Positions 27,228 through 35,773 of a stretch of 64,000 bases of DNA are shown here, piece by piece (the stretch's first letter is position 1; every line of letters starts with the position of its first letter). This DNA is from Thalassospira marina (GTDB taxonomy: Bacteria > Pseudomonadota > Alphaproteobacteria > Rhodospirillales > Thalassospiraceae). The stretch spans positions 1 to 64,000 of the forward strand of contig NZ_CP024199.1 of NCBI RefSeq assembly GCF_002844375.1. The letters run 5' to 3'. The position numbers and the translations under genes were made by a program. The notes under the pieces are model-generated. The model saw nothing but the letters and a program-made list of their open reading frames with translations. It did not search any database and was not told the DNA's origin.

Positions 27228-27752
27228 TCAGATCAGATGCAGCAGACGGGCAAGGGAAAACCATTTGCCGTGCGGGAAGGGGGTGTGGGTGATTTCGGTG
27301 AAAATCACATAAAGGAAAATCGGGAAAAGAATGGTCAGGCCAATCATCCATGCCCGTTTGGAAAAATCACCGGTCATGATGAACAGAAAGGCCAGAAGCG
27401 CCATGGTTGCGGTCAGGAAGCCGATCTTGGGCATCAGATAAACAAAGACGGCAAAGCCCACGATCATCCAGACAAAGCGATAGGTGAAAATGCGGTTGGC
27501 ACGCAAATAGGCGCCAACGGTTTCAACCTTTTCGCCGGTGCTGCGGCGCATTTTCGGCACCGCAAGCGCCAGGGCCAGCACCCCCATGACAAGACCGACC
27601 CACGCAATGATGCGCGGCCACATGTCAGGGGGTGGGGCAAACCCCGGAATGAAGGACGGAACCCGAACGTAAACCGGGATCAAAACAAACAGAACAATGG
27701 CAAAAAATGCCGTTGCCACCAGTCCGGTGTAAAAATCGCGGTTCGGGGTCAT
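27228..27752 (-). CDS. tctB: Tripartite tricarboxylate transporter small subunit TctB
   Basis: This is a 174-aa membrane protein with four predicted segments (DFYTGLVATAFFAIVLFVL, the ARIIAWVGLVMGVLALALA region, RFVWMIVGFAVFVYLMP, MIGLTILFPIFLYVIF). It matches the poorly conserved TctB subunit by position and topology. It starts at ATG 27752 with GAGG upstream. It lies between tctC (35-base gap) and tctA (12-base gap). Confidence 0.85.
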   Translation of the reverse strand: MTPNRDFYTGLVATAFFAIVLFVLIPVYVRVPSFIPGFAPPPDMWPRIIAWVGLVMGVLALALAVPKMRRSTGEKVETVGAYLRANRIFTYRFVWMIVGFAVFVYLMPKIGFLTATMALLAFLFIMTGDFSKRAWMIGLTILFPIFLYVIFTEITHTPFPHGKWFSLARLLHLI

Positions 27753-27787
27753 GGTTCCGCCTCGCATCCTAAATTCGGGGTAAAATC

Positions 27788-28783
27788 TTACTGGATGTAG
27801 CCAAATTTCTTGGCCAGACCATGATACAGGTCGAACTGGGATTTGACATAGGCAGACGGGTCTTCATCACCGATAACCGAGATGGAACCGCGTTTTGCCG
27901 CCAGATCAAGCCACTGTTCGTTGGTGGCAACTTTGCCCAGGATGTCTTTCCATTTGGCAACGACATCATCAGGCAGGCCTTTGGGGGCGTAAAGGCCGCT
28001 CCAGCCGCCAACCTGTGCGGCGGTGGCATAACCCAGTTCCTTTGCGGTCGGAACGTCGGGCAGGTCAGCCATACGTTTCGGCGCATAAACCATCAGCGGG
28101 CGCATTTTGCCAGCCTGGATATGGGGCATCAGCGAACCAGCGGAAATTGCCAGGAAGTCAACATGGCCACCCAGCAGGGCAGCTGCCAGTTCCCCGCCGC
28201 CCTTATAGGGGACCAGGGTCGATGCGCTCAGCGGGTCAAGGCCGGCATCAGCAAGCAGGGCCTGCACCGAGAAACCGTCAATTGCGGTCGGGCCGGATGC
28301 GGCATAGGTGGTTGCGCCATTGCTTTCCTTGATCTTGGCGATCAGGTCATCAACGGATTTGATGTCGGATTCGGCATTGACTGCCAGGATCATCGGGGTT
28401 GCTTCGAGAATACCGAGGAAGGTGTAGTCATCCCAGGCAACCGGGCTGTCGGAATAAACGGCCGGGTACAGGGCCATACCTACGCGCGAAAGCAGCAGGG
28501 TGTAACCATCGGCGTCGGATTCGGTCACAAAGCGGGCACCGTTCATGCCGCCATTGCCGGTTTTGTTGACCACAACAACCGGCTGGCCGTCGGTGTAGTT
28601 GCGCGCGGTTTCAGCAAGCGCACGGCCAGCAAGGTCCGAGGCGCCGCCTGCGCCATAGGGAACAACAAGGGTAATGGCTTTTTCAGGATAGGCGTCAGCC
28701 TGTGCCGAGGATGCAAAGGCAGTTGCCGCTGCAAGGGCTGCAACACCCAGTGCAGCTTTCTTCAGATGACGAAACATTTTCAT
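27788..28783 (-). CDS. tctC: Tripartite tricarboxylate transporter receptor TctC (Bug family)
   Basis: This is a 331-aa periplasmic binding protein. The signal peptide (HLKKAALGVAALAAATAFASSAQA) is followed by the Bug-family mature start AYPEKAITLVVPYGAGGASDLAGRALAE, the ligand-loop motif of this family. Later motifs include GGELAAALLGGHVDF and LPDVPTAKELGY. Two in-frame ATGs exist (28783, 28777). The AGGGAG site fits the second slightly better, and the difference is two residues. It is the first gene of the operon and diverges from a LysR regulator. Confidence 0.93.
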   Translation of the reverse strand: MKMFRHLKKAALGVAALAAATAFASSAQADAYPEKAITLVVPYGAGGASDLAGRALAETARNYTDGQPVVVVNKTGNGGMNGARFVTESDADGYTLLLSRVGMALYPAVYSDSPVAWDDYTFLGILEATPMILAVNAESDIKSVDDLIAKIKESNGATTYAASGPTAIDGFSVQALLADAGLDPLSASTLVPYKGGGELAAALLGGHVDFLAISAGSLMPHIQAGKMRPLMVYAPKRMADLPDVPTAKELGYATAAQVGGWSGLYAPKGLPDDVVAKWKDILGKVATNEQWLDLAAKRGSISVIGDEDPSAYVKSQFDLYHGLAKKFGYIQ

Positions 28784-28880
28784 GTCTCCCTGGAGGTGGT
28801 GGCGTTATTGCCAAGTCGATACTTCTTGTTTTGTGGCTGAATCATGGCAAACTATAACTATAGAAGCAAAAATTTAATTT

Positions 28881-28903
28881 CAGTATTACTTATGTAAATA
28901 CTG
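28881..28903. promoter_or_regulatory. LysR-type operator candidate
   Basis: CAGTATT and AATACTG form a perfect 7-bp inverted repeat separated by 9 bases, containing T-N11-A spacing typical of LysR sites. It lies 22 bases before the lysR start and about 100 before tctC. A second palindrome, CTATA-AC-TATAG (28852-28863), is placed like the tctC -10 region. Confidence 0.5.
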
Positions 28904-28925
28904 GGCCAAAAGCAGCGAGGAAGGC

Positions 28926-29831
28926 GTGAATCTGCGCGAGCTGGAAAGCTTCAATGCTTTCATGACATATGGCACGGTCAGCAAGGCCGCCGAGGCAATG
29001 AATATCAGCCAGCCTATGGTAAGCCGCATGCTGGCGAATCTGGAGAAATCGGTGGGTTTTGCGCTGTTTATTCGCAAGCGCAACCAGCTTGTCGCGACCG
29101 AGGAAGCCGTGCAGTTCCATTACACGGTCCTGCGGACCCTTAACGGGTTTCGTGACCTTGAAAGCAGTGCGCGCGCCATTGCCAACCAGCAGCTTGGCAG
29201 CATTCGCATTGCCGCCCAGCCGATCTATGTGGACACCTATCTTCTGGATGTTATTGCCAAATTCAAGGCACAGCACCCCAATGTGTCGGTCAGTATTACC
29301 GACTCCGGCATGGAAGGTGTGCTGGAAATGGTCACAACACGTGACTGCGACCTGGGCATTGGCATTACCCTGGACCTGATGGACCGCGACGTGGCCATGA
29401 CCCGCCTTGCCCAATGCCAGGCGGTGTGTTTGGTGCCGCGCGATCACCGGCTGGCCGGGTTTGAAACCATTGATATCGATTTGCTGCGCGGTGAAAAATT
29501 TGTCGAGCTGACCATTGGCAGCCCGCTGCGCACCAAGGTTGACTATATCTTTCAGATCGCGGGCCGCCTGCGCCACATCGCGGTAGAGGCCCGCACAGTT
29601 CGCACCATTTCGCGGCTGGTGGAACGTGGCGTTGGTATCGCGATTAGCGACCCGTTTGCCGCCTTGCTGGTCGACCATGACCGGGTTGTTGCCCGGCCAT
29701 TGACCCCGGAAATTTCATGGGATGTGGCGGTGTTTCACACCAATCGCGAATTATCCAACGTGCAACGCAGTTTCCTTGCCTTTTTGCGCGATGAAATCCC
29801 GCATCTGCGCGCGGCAGGCTGCGTTTTATAA
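28926..29831 (+). CDS. LysR-family transcriptional regulator
   Basis: This is a 301-aa regulator. The N-terminal winged helix-turn-helix (LRELESFNAFMTYGTVSKAAEAMNISQPMVSRMLANLEKSVG) precedes a periplasmic-binding-like effector domain beginning near residue 90 (LGSIRIAAQPIYVDTYLLDVIAKF). GTG start. It diverges from tctCBA-argE across 142 bases with an operator-like repeat, so it probably activates that operon in the presence of the transported compound. Confidence 0.9.
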   Translation: MNLRELESFNAFMTYGTVSKAAEAMNISQPMVSRMLANLEKSVGFALFIRKRNQLVATEEAVQFHYTVLRTLNGFRDLESSARAIANQQLGSIRIAAQPIYVDTYLLDVIAKFKAQHPNVSVSITDSGMEGVLEMVTTRDCDLGIGITLDLMDRDVAMTRLAQCQAVCLVPRDHRLAGFETIDIDLLRGEKFVELTIGSPLRTKVDYIFQIAGRLRHIAVEARTVRTISRLVERGVGIAISDPFAALLVDHDRVVARPLTPEISWDVAVFHTNRELSNVQRSFLAFLRDEIPHLRAAGCVL

Positions 29832-29847
29832 CTGCGTTTTGTGATGA

Positions 29848-30480
29848 CTATGCTTTCTGATCAAAGGCCAGTTTGGCTGCAAGGGCCAGGAATACGCAGC
29901 CGGTAAAAAGCTGAAAGGCGCGGGCAATTCTGGCCGACCTCGCCAGAAACCGCCCCAACTGCCCGGCAAAGGCACCGACCAGACAATTGATGATGGTGCC
30001 GCCAATATTTAAAATCACACCCAGCAGCAGAAATTGCAGCAAAACCGACCCCCGGCTGGGGTCCACAAATTGCGGCAGAAACGCCAGCACAAAGACGATG
30101 ATTTTGGGGTTTAGCAGGTTCACAACGATTCCGTCCCGCCACGCCCTGAATGCCGAACCCCGACGGGTTTCAGTGGCTGAAAATTTTTCGTTTCTGCTGC
30201 GAAAAGCCTGGATTGCCAGCCACACCAGATAGGATATCCCCGCCCAGCGCAAAACCTGAAATGCCACCGGGTGGGCCGCCAGCAGGGCTGCCAGCCCCAA
30301 ACCGGCCAGCAGCGTGTGAATAAGCGCACCGGTCGAAATGCCAAAACTGGCCGCCAGCCCGGCCCGTGGCCCCGATTTGATCCCCTGTCCCAGACAAAAC
30401 AGCATGTCATTGCCCGGCGTCATGTTCAGGGCCAGCGCCGTGGGGACAAAAATCAGCAATGTTTCATAGGGAATGATCAT
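29848..30480 (-). CDS. LysE-family amino acid exporter
   Basis: This is a 210-aa, six-segment membrane protein of the LysE/RhtB family, which exports amino acids such as lysine, homoserine or threonine. The N-terminal family motif FVPTALALNMTPGNDMLFCLGQGIKSGPRAGLAASFGISTGAL is present, followed by WLAIQAFRSR and NPKIIVFVLAFLPQFV. I start at the ATG at 30480, where homology begins. The open frame continues 34 codons upstream without resemblance. It converges with the lysR gene with a 16-base gap. The substrate is not predictable. Confidence 0.88.
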   Translation of the reverse strand: MIIPYETLLIFVPTALALNMTPGNDMLFCLGQGIKSGPRAGLAASFGISTGALIHTLLAGLGLAALLAAHPVAFQVLRWAGISYLVWLAIQAFRSRNEKFSATETRRGSAFRAWRDGIVVNLLNPKIIVFVLAFLPQFVDPSRGSVLLQFLLLGVILNIGGTIINCLVGAFAGQLGRFLARSARIARAFQLFTGCVFLALAAKLAFDQKA

Positions 30481-30602
30481 GGCGTGGCTGCTCTTGGATG
30501 GGGCTGTGACAATGTCAGGAACCAGAAGCGGAACCTGACGATAATGTATCGGCACAATGACGGTAAATGGTGGCTTTGCCAACGGGGATCGGGCAATGGG
30601 TT

Positions 30603-31319
30603 TTAGCTATCCGCGCCAAACCGGTGCAGGCCGGACCCGTTGCGTTTTAACCAGTGTTGTTGGCGCGATGAAGGGCCATACAGGTCTTCAACCACCTTCC
30701 AGAAACGCGCACTGTGGTTGAGTTCCTGCAAATGCGCCACTTCATGGGCGACGACATAATCAAGCACATCTTCGGGGGCAAGGATCAGCCGCCAACTGAA
30801 TGAAAGATTGCCCCCGGATGAACAACTGCCCCAGCGCGTGCGGGTATCCTTGATCGAGATACGGTTGATCTTTTTGCCGATTTCCTGGGCATAGGCATGG
30901 GCGCGCGGGGCGATTTCCAGTTTGGCCTGTTTTTTCAGCCAGTCAGCGACTCGCCGGTTGCTGTGTTCGGCCGATCCTGAAACCCAGATCACGCCGGCTT
31001 CGGCCCAAACGCCGCGTTTGGCATCGGGCACGGCGCGAATGGCATGTTCATTGCCCAGAAGCGGCACCCAGGCACCGGGCACAAACAAAACCCGGTCGGG
31101 CAGGCGTGATAGGTGCGCCTCGATCCAGTCGGTATGCTGGCGCAGCATGGAAAGGGCGGCCTTGCGCGATATGCCTTCGGGCATCACTACTTCGACGCCA
31201 TCAAAACCCGGATCGATCCGCAATTTAAGCCGCGACGCGCGCGCACTGCTGCGCAGGCGCACGGGAACGGGCCCCAGACGCGGCAGGTCGATTTCGGTTT
31301 CTTCGATGTTATTTGCCAT
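30603..31319 (-). CDS. YgjP-like M48-family metallopeptidase
   Basis: This is a 238-aa soluble protein of the YgjP/DUF45 zincin group. The zinc-binding helix VVAHEVAHLQELNHSARFW carries HExxH plus a downstream His, and the preceding strand has RTRWGSCSSGGNLSFSWRLILAP, the hallmark of this family. Members sit beside restriction systems in some genomes, but no such genes are present here. The cellular substrate is unknown. ATG start. It lies alone between the lysE and argG genes. Confidence 0.87.
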   Translation of the reverse strand: MANNIEETEIDLPRLGPVPVRLRSSARASRLKLRIDPGFDGVEVVMPEGISRKAALSMLRQHTDWIEAHLSRLPDRVLFVPGAWVPLLGNEHAIRAVPDAKRGVWAEAGVIWVSGSAEHSNRRVADWLKKQAKLEIAPRAHAYAQEIGKKINRISIKDTRTRWGSCSSGGNLSFSWRLILAPEDVLDYVVAHEVAHLQELNHSARFWKVVEDLYGPSSRQQHWLKRNGSGLHRFGADS

Positions 31320-31398
31320 ATTGCGGTGAATAATCGCCGAATCTGTTAAAAAAGCAGCAAGAATTTACGCGTTTTTACCGGCAGGTGCATCTTGGCCC

Positions 31399-31426
31399 TT
31401 GCCCGCCTCATGGGTTTTCCTATACT
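31399..31426 (+). promoter_or_regulatory. Candidate argG promoter
   Basis: TTGCCC (31399-31404), a 16-base spacer and TATACT (31421-31426), about 150 bases before argG. The long leader holds no open frame or clear riboswitch fold that I recognise. Confidence 0.5.
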
Positions 31427-31576
31427 CCGCGCGCAAGGTCCAGGGTCCAGACCTATTAAAATGGCTACACTGGGGCCTGTTTGATGAATGTTTCGTTTTG
31501 GTCCCCGTGATGACACGGGATGACGGCGAAACCACGCTGCCCCGGCATAACATCGGAAGAAGAAAGGCGTCACAGC

Positions 31577-32797
31577 ATGAGCGATCCGGTCAAAAAGGTG
31601 GTGCTTGCCTATTCGGGCGGGCTGGATACCTCCATTATCCTGAAATGGCTGCGCGAACAGTATAATTGCGAAGTCGTTACATTTACCGCCGACCTCGGCC
31701 AGGGCGAGGAACTGGAACCTGCCCGCAAAAAAGCCGAAATGTTTGGCGTGAAGGAAATTTTCATCGAGGATCTGCGCGAAGAATTCGTTCGCGATTACGT
31801 GTTCCCGATGTTCCGCGCCAATGCCCATTATGAAGGTGTTTACCTGCTGGGTACCTCGATCGCGCGTCCGCTGATTGCCAAACGCCAGATCGAAATTGCC
31901 GAAATGGTGGGTGCCGATGCGGTTTCGCATGGTGCAACCGGCAAGGGTAACGACCAGGTTCGTTTCGAACTGGGCTATTACGCCCTGAAACCGGACGTAA
32001 AGGTGATTGCCCCCTGGCGTGAATGGGATCTGAATTCCCGTACCATGCTGCTGGACTTCGCCAAGAAGCACCAGATTCCGATCTCGGCAGACAAAATGGG
32101 CGGCGATGAGCCCCCCTATTCGACCGATGCCAACCTTCTGCACATTTCCTATGAAGGCAAGGCACTGGAAGATCCGTGGGTAAAACCGGATGAGAAAATG
32201 TTCATCCGTACCGTTTCGCCGCAGAATGCACCCGATGAAATCACCACCATCGAAATTGAATTCGAACAGGGTGACCCGGTTGCGATCAATGGCGAACGTA
32301 TGAGCCCGGCAACCCTGCTGACCAAGCTGAATGAAATTGCCGGTAAAAACGGCATTGGCCGCCTTGATCTGGTGGAAAACCGTTATGTCGGCATGAAATC
32401 GCGCGGCATTTACGAAACCCCGGGTGGCACCATTCTGGCAACCGCGCATCGCGCCATGGAATCGATCACGCTGGACCGTAATGCGGGCCACCTGAAAGAC
32501 GAACTGATGCCGCGTTACGCCGAAATGATCTATAACGGCTACTGGTGGTCGCCGGAACGTCAGGCCATTCAGCGCCTGATCGACGAAACCCAGAAAACCG
32601 TTAACGGCACCGTTCGCCTTGACCTGTATAAGGGCAATGTCACGGTTACCGGTCGTAAGTCGCCGAATTCGATCTATTCGGAAGCCCATGTGACCTTTGA
32701 AGCCGACACCGTTTACAACCAGCGCGATGCCGAAGGCTTCATCAAATTGAACGCCCTGCGCCTGCGCCTTGGTTTTGATCGCAACAGTGTTAAATAA
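31577..32797 (+). CDS. argG: Argininosuccinate synthase
   Basis: This is a 406-aa cytosolic enzyme that joins citrulline and aspartate with ATP, the penultimate step of arginine synthesis. The N-type ATP pyrophosphatase P-loop VLAYSGGLDTSIIL is at the N-terminus, GATGKGNDQVRFELGYYAL follows near residue 120, and the citrulline/aspartate-site region SADKMGGDEPPYSTDANLLHISYEG lies mid-protein. I use ATG 31577, with AGAAAGG upstream. Nineteen codons of open frame before it do not match the family. It stands alone and ends in a terminator. argD and argF are 11 kb away. Confidence 0.97.
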   Translation: MSDPVKKVVLAYSGGLDTSIILKWLREQYNCEVVTFTADLGQGEELEPARKKAEMFGVKEIFIEDLREEFVRDYVFPMFRANAHYEGVYLLGTSIARPLIAKRQIEIAEMVGADAVSHGATGKGNDQVRFELGYYALKPDVKVIAPWREWDLNSRTMLLDFAKKHQIPISADKMGGDEPPYSTDANLLHISYEGKALEDPWVKPDEKMFIRTVSPQNAPDEITTIEIEFEQGDPVAINGERMSPATLLTKLNEIAGKNGIGRLDLVENRYVGMKSRGIYETPGGTILATAHRAMESITLDRNAGHLKDELMPRYAEMIYNGYWWSPERQAIQRLIDETQKTVNGTVRLDLYKGNVTVTGRKSPNSIYSEAHVTFEADTVYNQRDAEGFIKLNALRLRLGFDRNSVK

Positions 32798-32827
32798 ACG
32801 CCTGCTGCGGTAATATGGCTTTGTGGA

Positions 32828-32858
32828 CGAGGGGTGTTTTGCACCCCTCGTTCTGTTT
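32828..32858 (+). terminator. Terminator after argG
   Basis: CGAGGGGTG (32828-32836) and CACCCCTCG (32842-32850) form a perfect 9-bp stem with a TTTTG loop, followed by TTCTGTTTT. Confidence 0.82.
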
Positions 32859-32878
32859 TAATTCCCCGGATACAGATG

Positions 32879-33619
32879 ATGCAAAGATACAAATGCACAG
32901 TCGAATATGATGGGCGCCCCTATCATGGTTGGCAGTATCAGGACGAAGTCATTTCGGTTCAGCAGGTGTTTGAAACGGCACTGGAAAAGCTGGCGAAAAC
33001 CTTTGTGCGTGTGCATGTTTCCGGGCGGACCGATGCCGGGGTCCATGCCCTGGGCCAGGTCGTGCATTTTGACCTGGAAAAGCCCTATCCGGGCGAAGTG
33101 GTGATGAATGCGCTAAACCATTATTTGCAGCCGGACCCCGTTGCCGTTGTGAATGCTGAGATGGTTGATCAGGATTTTCACGCCCGGTTTGCTTCCAAAA
33201 AACGCTTTTATATGTATCGGATTATCAATCGCCGCCCGCCACTGACATTCGAGGCCGGGCTGGCATGGGGGGTGTATAAACCCCTTGATATTCCGGCCAT
33301 GAACGAAGCCGCGCAGTACCTGCTGGGCACGCACGATTTTACGACCTTTCGTGCGACCGAATGCCAGGCAAAAAGCCCGATCAAAACCCTGGAACGGCTG
33401 GAAGTTATTGCCGCCGAAGGCCAGGAAGTGCGCATTTACGCCGAAAGCCGGTCCTTTTTGCATCACCAGGTGCGCAATATGGTCGGAACGCTGGTTCTGG
33501 TCGGCAAGGGTAACTGGAAACCCGAAGACGTAAAAACCGCGCTTGAAGCCCAAATGCGTAGTGCCGGCGGGCCAACAGCACCTGCCGATGGTCTTTATTT
33601 CGTGCGTGTCGATTACTAG
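32879..33619 (+). CDS. truA: tRNA pseudouridine(38-40) synthase TruA
   Basis: This is a 246-aa enzyme that isomerises U38-U40 in the anticodon stem. The catalytic aspartate lies in GRTDAGVHALGQVVHF near residue 50. Other family marks are the N-terminal YKCTVEYDGRPYHGWQYQ and the late SFLHHQVRNMVGTLVLVGKG. Two adjacent ATGs (32876, 32879) are equally usable. In many alphaproteobacteria truA sits with def-fmt. Here it is about 28 kb away from them. Confidence 0.96.
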   Translation: MQRYKCTVEYDGRPYHGWQYQDEVISVQQVFETALEKLAKTFVRVHVSGRTDAGVHALGQVVHFDLEKPYPGEVVMNALNHYLQPDPVAVVNAEMVDQDFHARFASKKRFYMYRIINRRPPLTFEAGLAWGVYKPLDIPAMNEAAQYLLGTHDFTTFRATECQAKSPIKTLERLEVIAAEGQEVRIYAESRSFLHHQVRNMVGTLVLVGKGNWKPEDVKTALEAQMRSAGGPTAPADGLYFVRVDY

Positions 33620-33877
33620 ACACCGCAGAAAAATCGGCTTTTTTCCCCCATTTTTGCAGCGATTGCGAATTGGACCTTCTCTAGTTTGGAATGGTAATCA
33701 TTTGAAATTGAGAAGTTTTTTACGCTTATCGCGCTTTACGTGTGTAAAATTTTTTGCCTCTCTTGTATTGTGATTACCCCGCCTGATCCCAATAGGTAAG
33801 AAACCCGGGCAATTTGCTTCGTCGTCTTTCCGCGAGGATCCTTGTCAGGGGATGCGAATGGGAGAGAGACATCCAAA

Positions 33878-35581
33878 ATGAAAAACAGCATTGTTTTTAA
33901 GGTCACTGCCGCGTCCGTTGCGATCCTGATTGTGGGGATTGCGTTGCTGGGCGGTGTGATCATGCAGCGCGTTCAGCAGCAGGTCCATGAAACCAGCCTG
34001 CAGTCACAGAAGCTGAATTTGCGTGTGGCGGCGATGATCTTTCAGAACCAGTATCCGGACCTGAAAGCCACCATCGACAAATCGGGGGAAACGACCCGCC
34101 TGGTCATCCCGGAAATTCCCGACCTGTCATCCCACGCCATGATCGATAAAATCGGCTTGGCAACGGGTGAAACCGCCACGGTGTTCCAGTGGGTGCCTGA
34201 CAAAAAGGATTTCATCCGCGTTTCGACCAACATCATCAAGGGCGATGGCACCCGTGCGGTGGGAACGTTCCTTGGCAATGGCAGTGCCGCCTATGAACCG
34301 GTAACGTCGGGCAAGACCTTCCGTGGGGAAGCCGTTATTCTTGGCAAGGAATATGTCACGCAATATACGCCGATTTTTAATCCGGCGGGGACGGTGCAGG
34401 GCATTTTGTATGTCGGGATCGAAAAGGCAAAGGTTGCCGCGGTTTCGGGCGCAATTGGCATGCGCATTGTTATCGCCGGTATCATCGTTGCCATTCTGGC
34501 GGCTATTTTGCTGGCTGTTCTGTTGCGTCGCCAGCTTGGCCCGCTGCATGACCTTGGCGATACCATCGAACATTTTGTGGATCGCGATTTTTCGGCCGAT
34601 GTGCCCCATGCAGACCGCAGCGACGAAGTTGGCGTGATTGCCAAGGGCCTGATGCGCTGGCGTGAAGCCGCACAGCGGATTGGTGATGCCGAAGAAGCCA
34701 AACTTCTGGCCGAACGCAAGGCATCGCAGGAACGCAGCGAACAGCGCAATGTGCTGGCATCCGAACTGGATGCATCGGTTGGCGAAATCATCGCGTCGGT
34801 ACGCAAGGCAACCGAAGGCATGGTGCGGTCCGCCCATCAGATGAGCGAATCTGCTAATCATTCTATCGCGCAAAGCCGCAATGTCAGCAATGCCGCCACT
34901 GATGCCGCCCGTAACGTTCAAACCGTCGCCTCCGCGACCGAGGAACTTTCGGCATCGATCAACAATATTGGCGGGCAGGTCGAGGAATCGACCGCAATTG
35001 CGACAACCGCCGTGGATGAAGCATCACGCGCCAATGAAATGGTCAGCGGCCTTGCCGTTGCGGCCGAACGTATTGGTGAAGTTGTCAGCCTGATTAACGA
35101 AATTGCCGCACAAACCAACCTTCTGGCCCTGAACGCCACCATCGAGGCTGCCCGCGCGGGCGAGGCCGGCAAGGGCTTTGCGGTTGTGGCACAGGAAGTC
35201 AAAAACCTTGCCAATCAGACGGCCAAGGCCACCGATGAAATTGCCCAGCAGATTGGTTCGATCCAAAGTGAAACACGCCTGACGGTCGAAGCAATTGAAA
35301 AGGTAACCCGCACCATTGCCTCGATCAGCGGCATTACCGACGGGATCGCATCGGCGGTGGCCGAACAGAATGCCGCAGTTAATGAAATTGCATCGAGCGC
35401 GCAAAATGCCTCAAGCGGGTCGACCGAAGTTGTCGATACGATTGATGCGGTTTTGCACGCTGCCAGCGATGGCGGGGCGGCAGCAGCCGAACTTGAACAT
35501 TCCATGTCGGATCTTTCTGGCCGCATTGAAATGCTTCAGGGCAAGATTGGTGAATTCCTTTCTCGTCTGCGCAAGGAATAA
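33878..35581 (+). CDS. Methyl-accepting chemotaxis protein, Cache type
   Basis: This is a 567-aa chemoreceptor. TM1 (residues about 8-29) is followed by a periplasmic Cache-type sensor (about 30-195; FRGEAVILGKEYVTQYTPIFNPAGTVQGILYVG is typical of Cache_3-Cache_2 modules), TM2, a HAMP linker, and a cytoplasmic coiled coil with the kinase-control hairpin EIAAQTNLLALNATIEAARAGEAGKGFAVVAQEVKNLA. It signals to CheA/CheW and the flagellar motor. The ligand is unknown; related sensors bind organic acids. ATG 33878 chosen at the start of the positively charged residues before TM1. A terminator follows. Confidence 0.93.
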   Translation: MKNSIVFKVTAASVAILIVGIALLGGVIMQRVQQQVHETSLQSQKLNLRVAAMIFQNQYPDLKATIDKSGETTRLVIPEIPDLSSHAMIDKIGLATGETATVFQWVPDKKDFIRVSTNIIKGDGTRAVGTFLGNGSAAYEPVTSGKTFRGEAVILGKEYVTQYTPIFNPAGTVQGILYVGIEKAKVAAVSGAIGMRIVIAGIIVAILAAILLAVLLRRQLGPLHDLGDTIEHFVDRDFSADVPHADRSDEVGVIAKGLMRWREAAQRIGDAEEAKLLAERKASQERSEQRNVLASELDASVGEIIASVRKATEGMVRSAHQMSESANHSIAQSRNVSNAATDAARNVQTVASATEELSASINNIGGQVEESTAIATTAVDEASRANEMVSGLAVAAERIGEVVSLINEIAAQTNLLALNATIEAARAGEAGKGFAVVAQEVKNLANQTAKATDEIAQQIGSIQSETRLTVEAIEKVTRTIASISGITDGIASAVAEQNAAVNEIASSAQNASSGSTEVVDTIDAVLHAASDGGAAAAELEHSMSDLSGRIEMLQGKIGEFLSRLRKE

Positions 35582-35611
35582 CCGCACCGACACAAGGTGC
35601 ATGATCACATC

Positions 35612-35641
35612 AGGCCGGCAGCATGTGTTGCCGGCCTTTTT
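35612..35641 (+). terminator. Terminator after chemoreceptor gene
   Basis: AGGCCGGCA (35612-35620) pairs with TGCCGGCCT (35629-35637), followed by T4-5. Confidence 0.85.
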
Positions 35642-35773
35642 CGTGCGCGCATCAGGCTTGATGAACAATTGGTGGCAAGTGTTGGCCGCAGGGCAAATAA
35701 CAGTTGTGGATGGTGTGGGGCGGTTTTATTCCTGTTTGGGCGAGGGACATAAACATTGCAGGGAAACACCCAC

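Noticed and set aside
33700..33877. Possible cyclic-di-GMP riboswitch before the first chemoreceptor
   Set aside because: Fragments such as GGGCAA appear, but the paired helices and tetraloop-receptor pattern of the GEMM fold could not be found.
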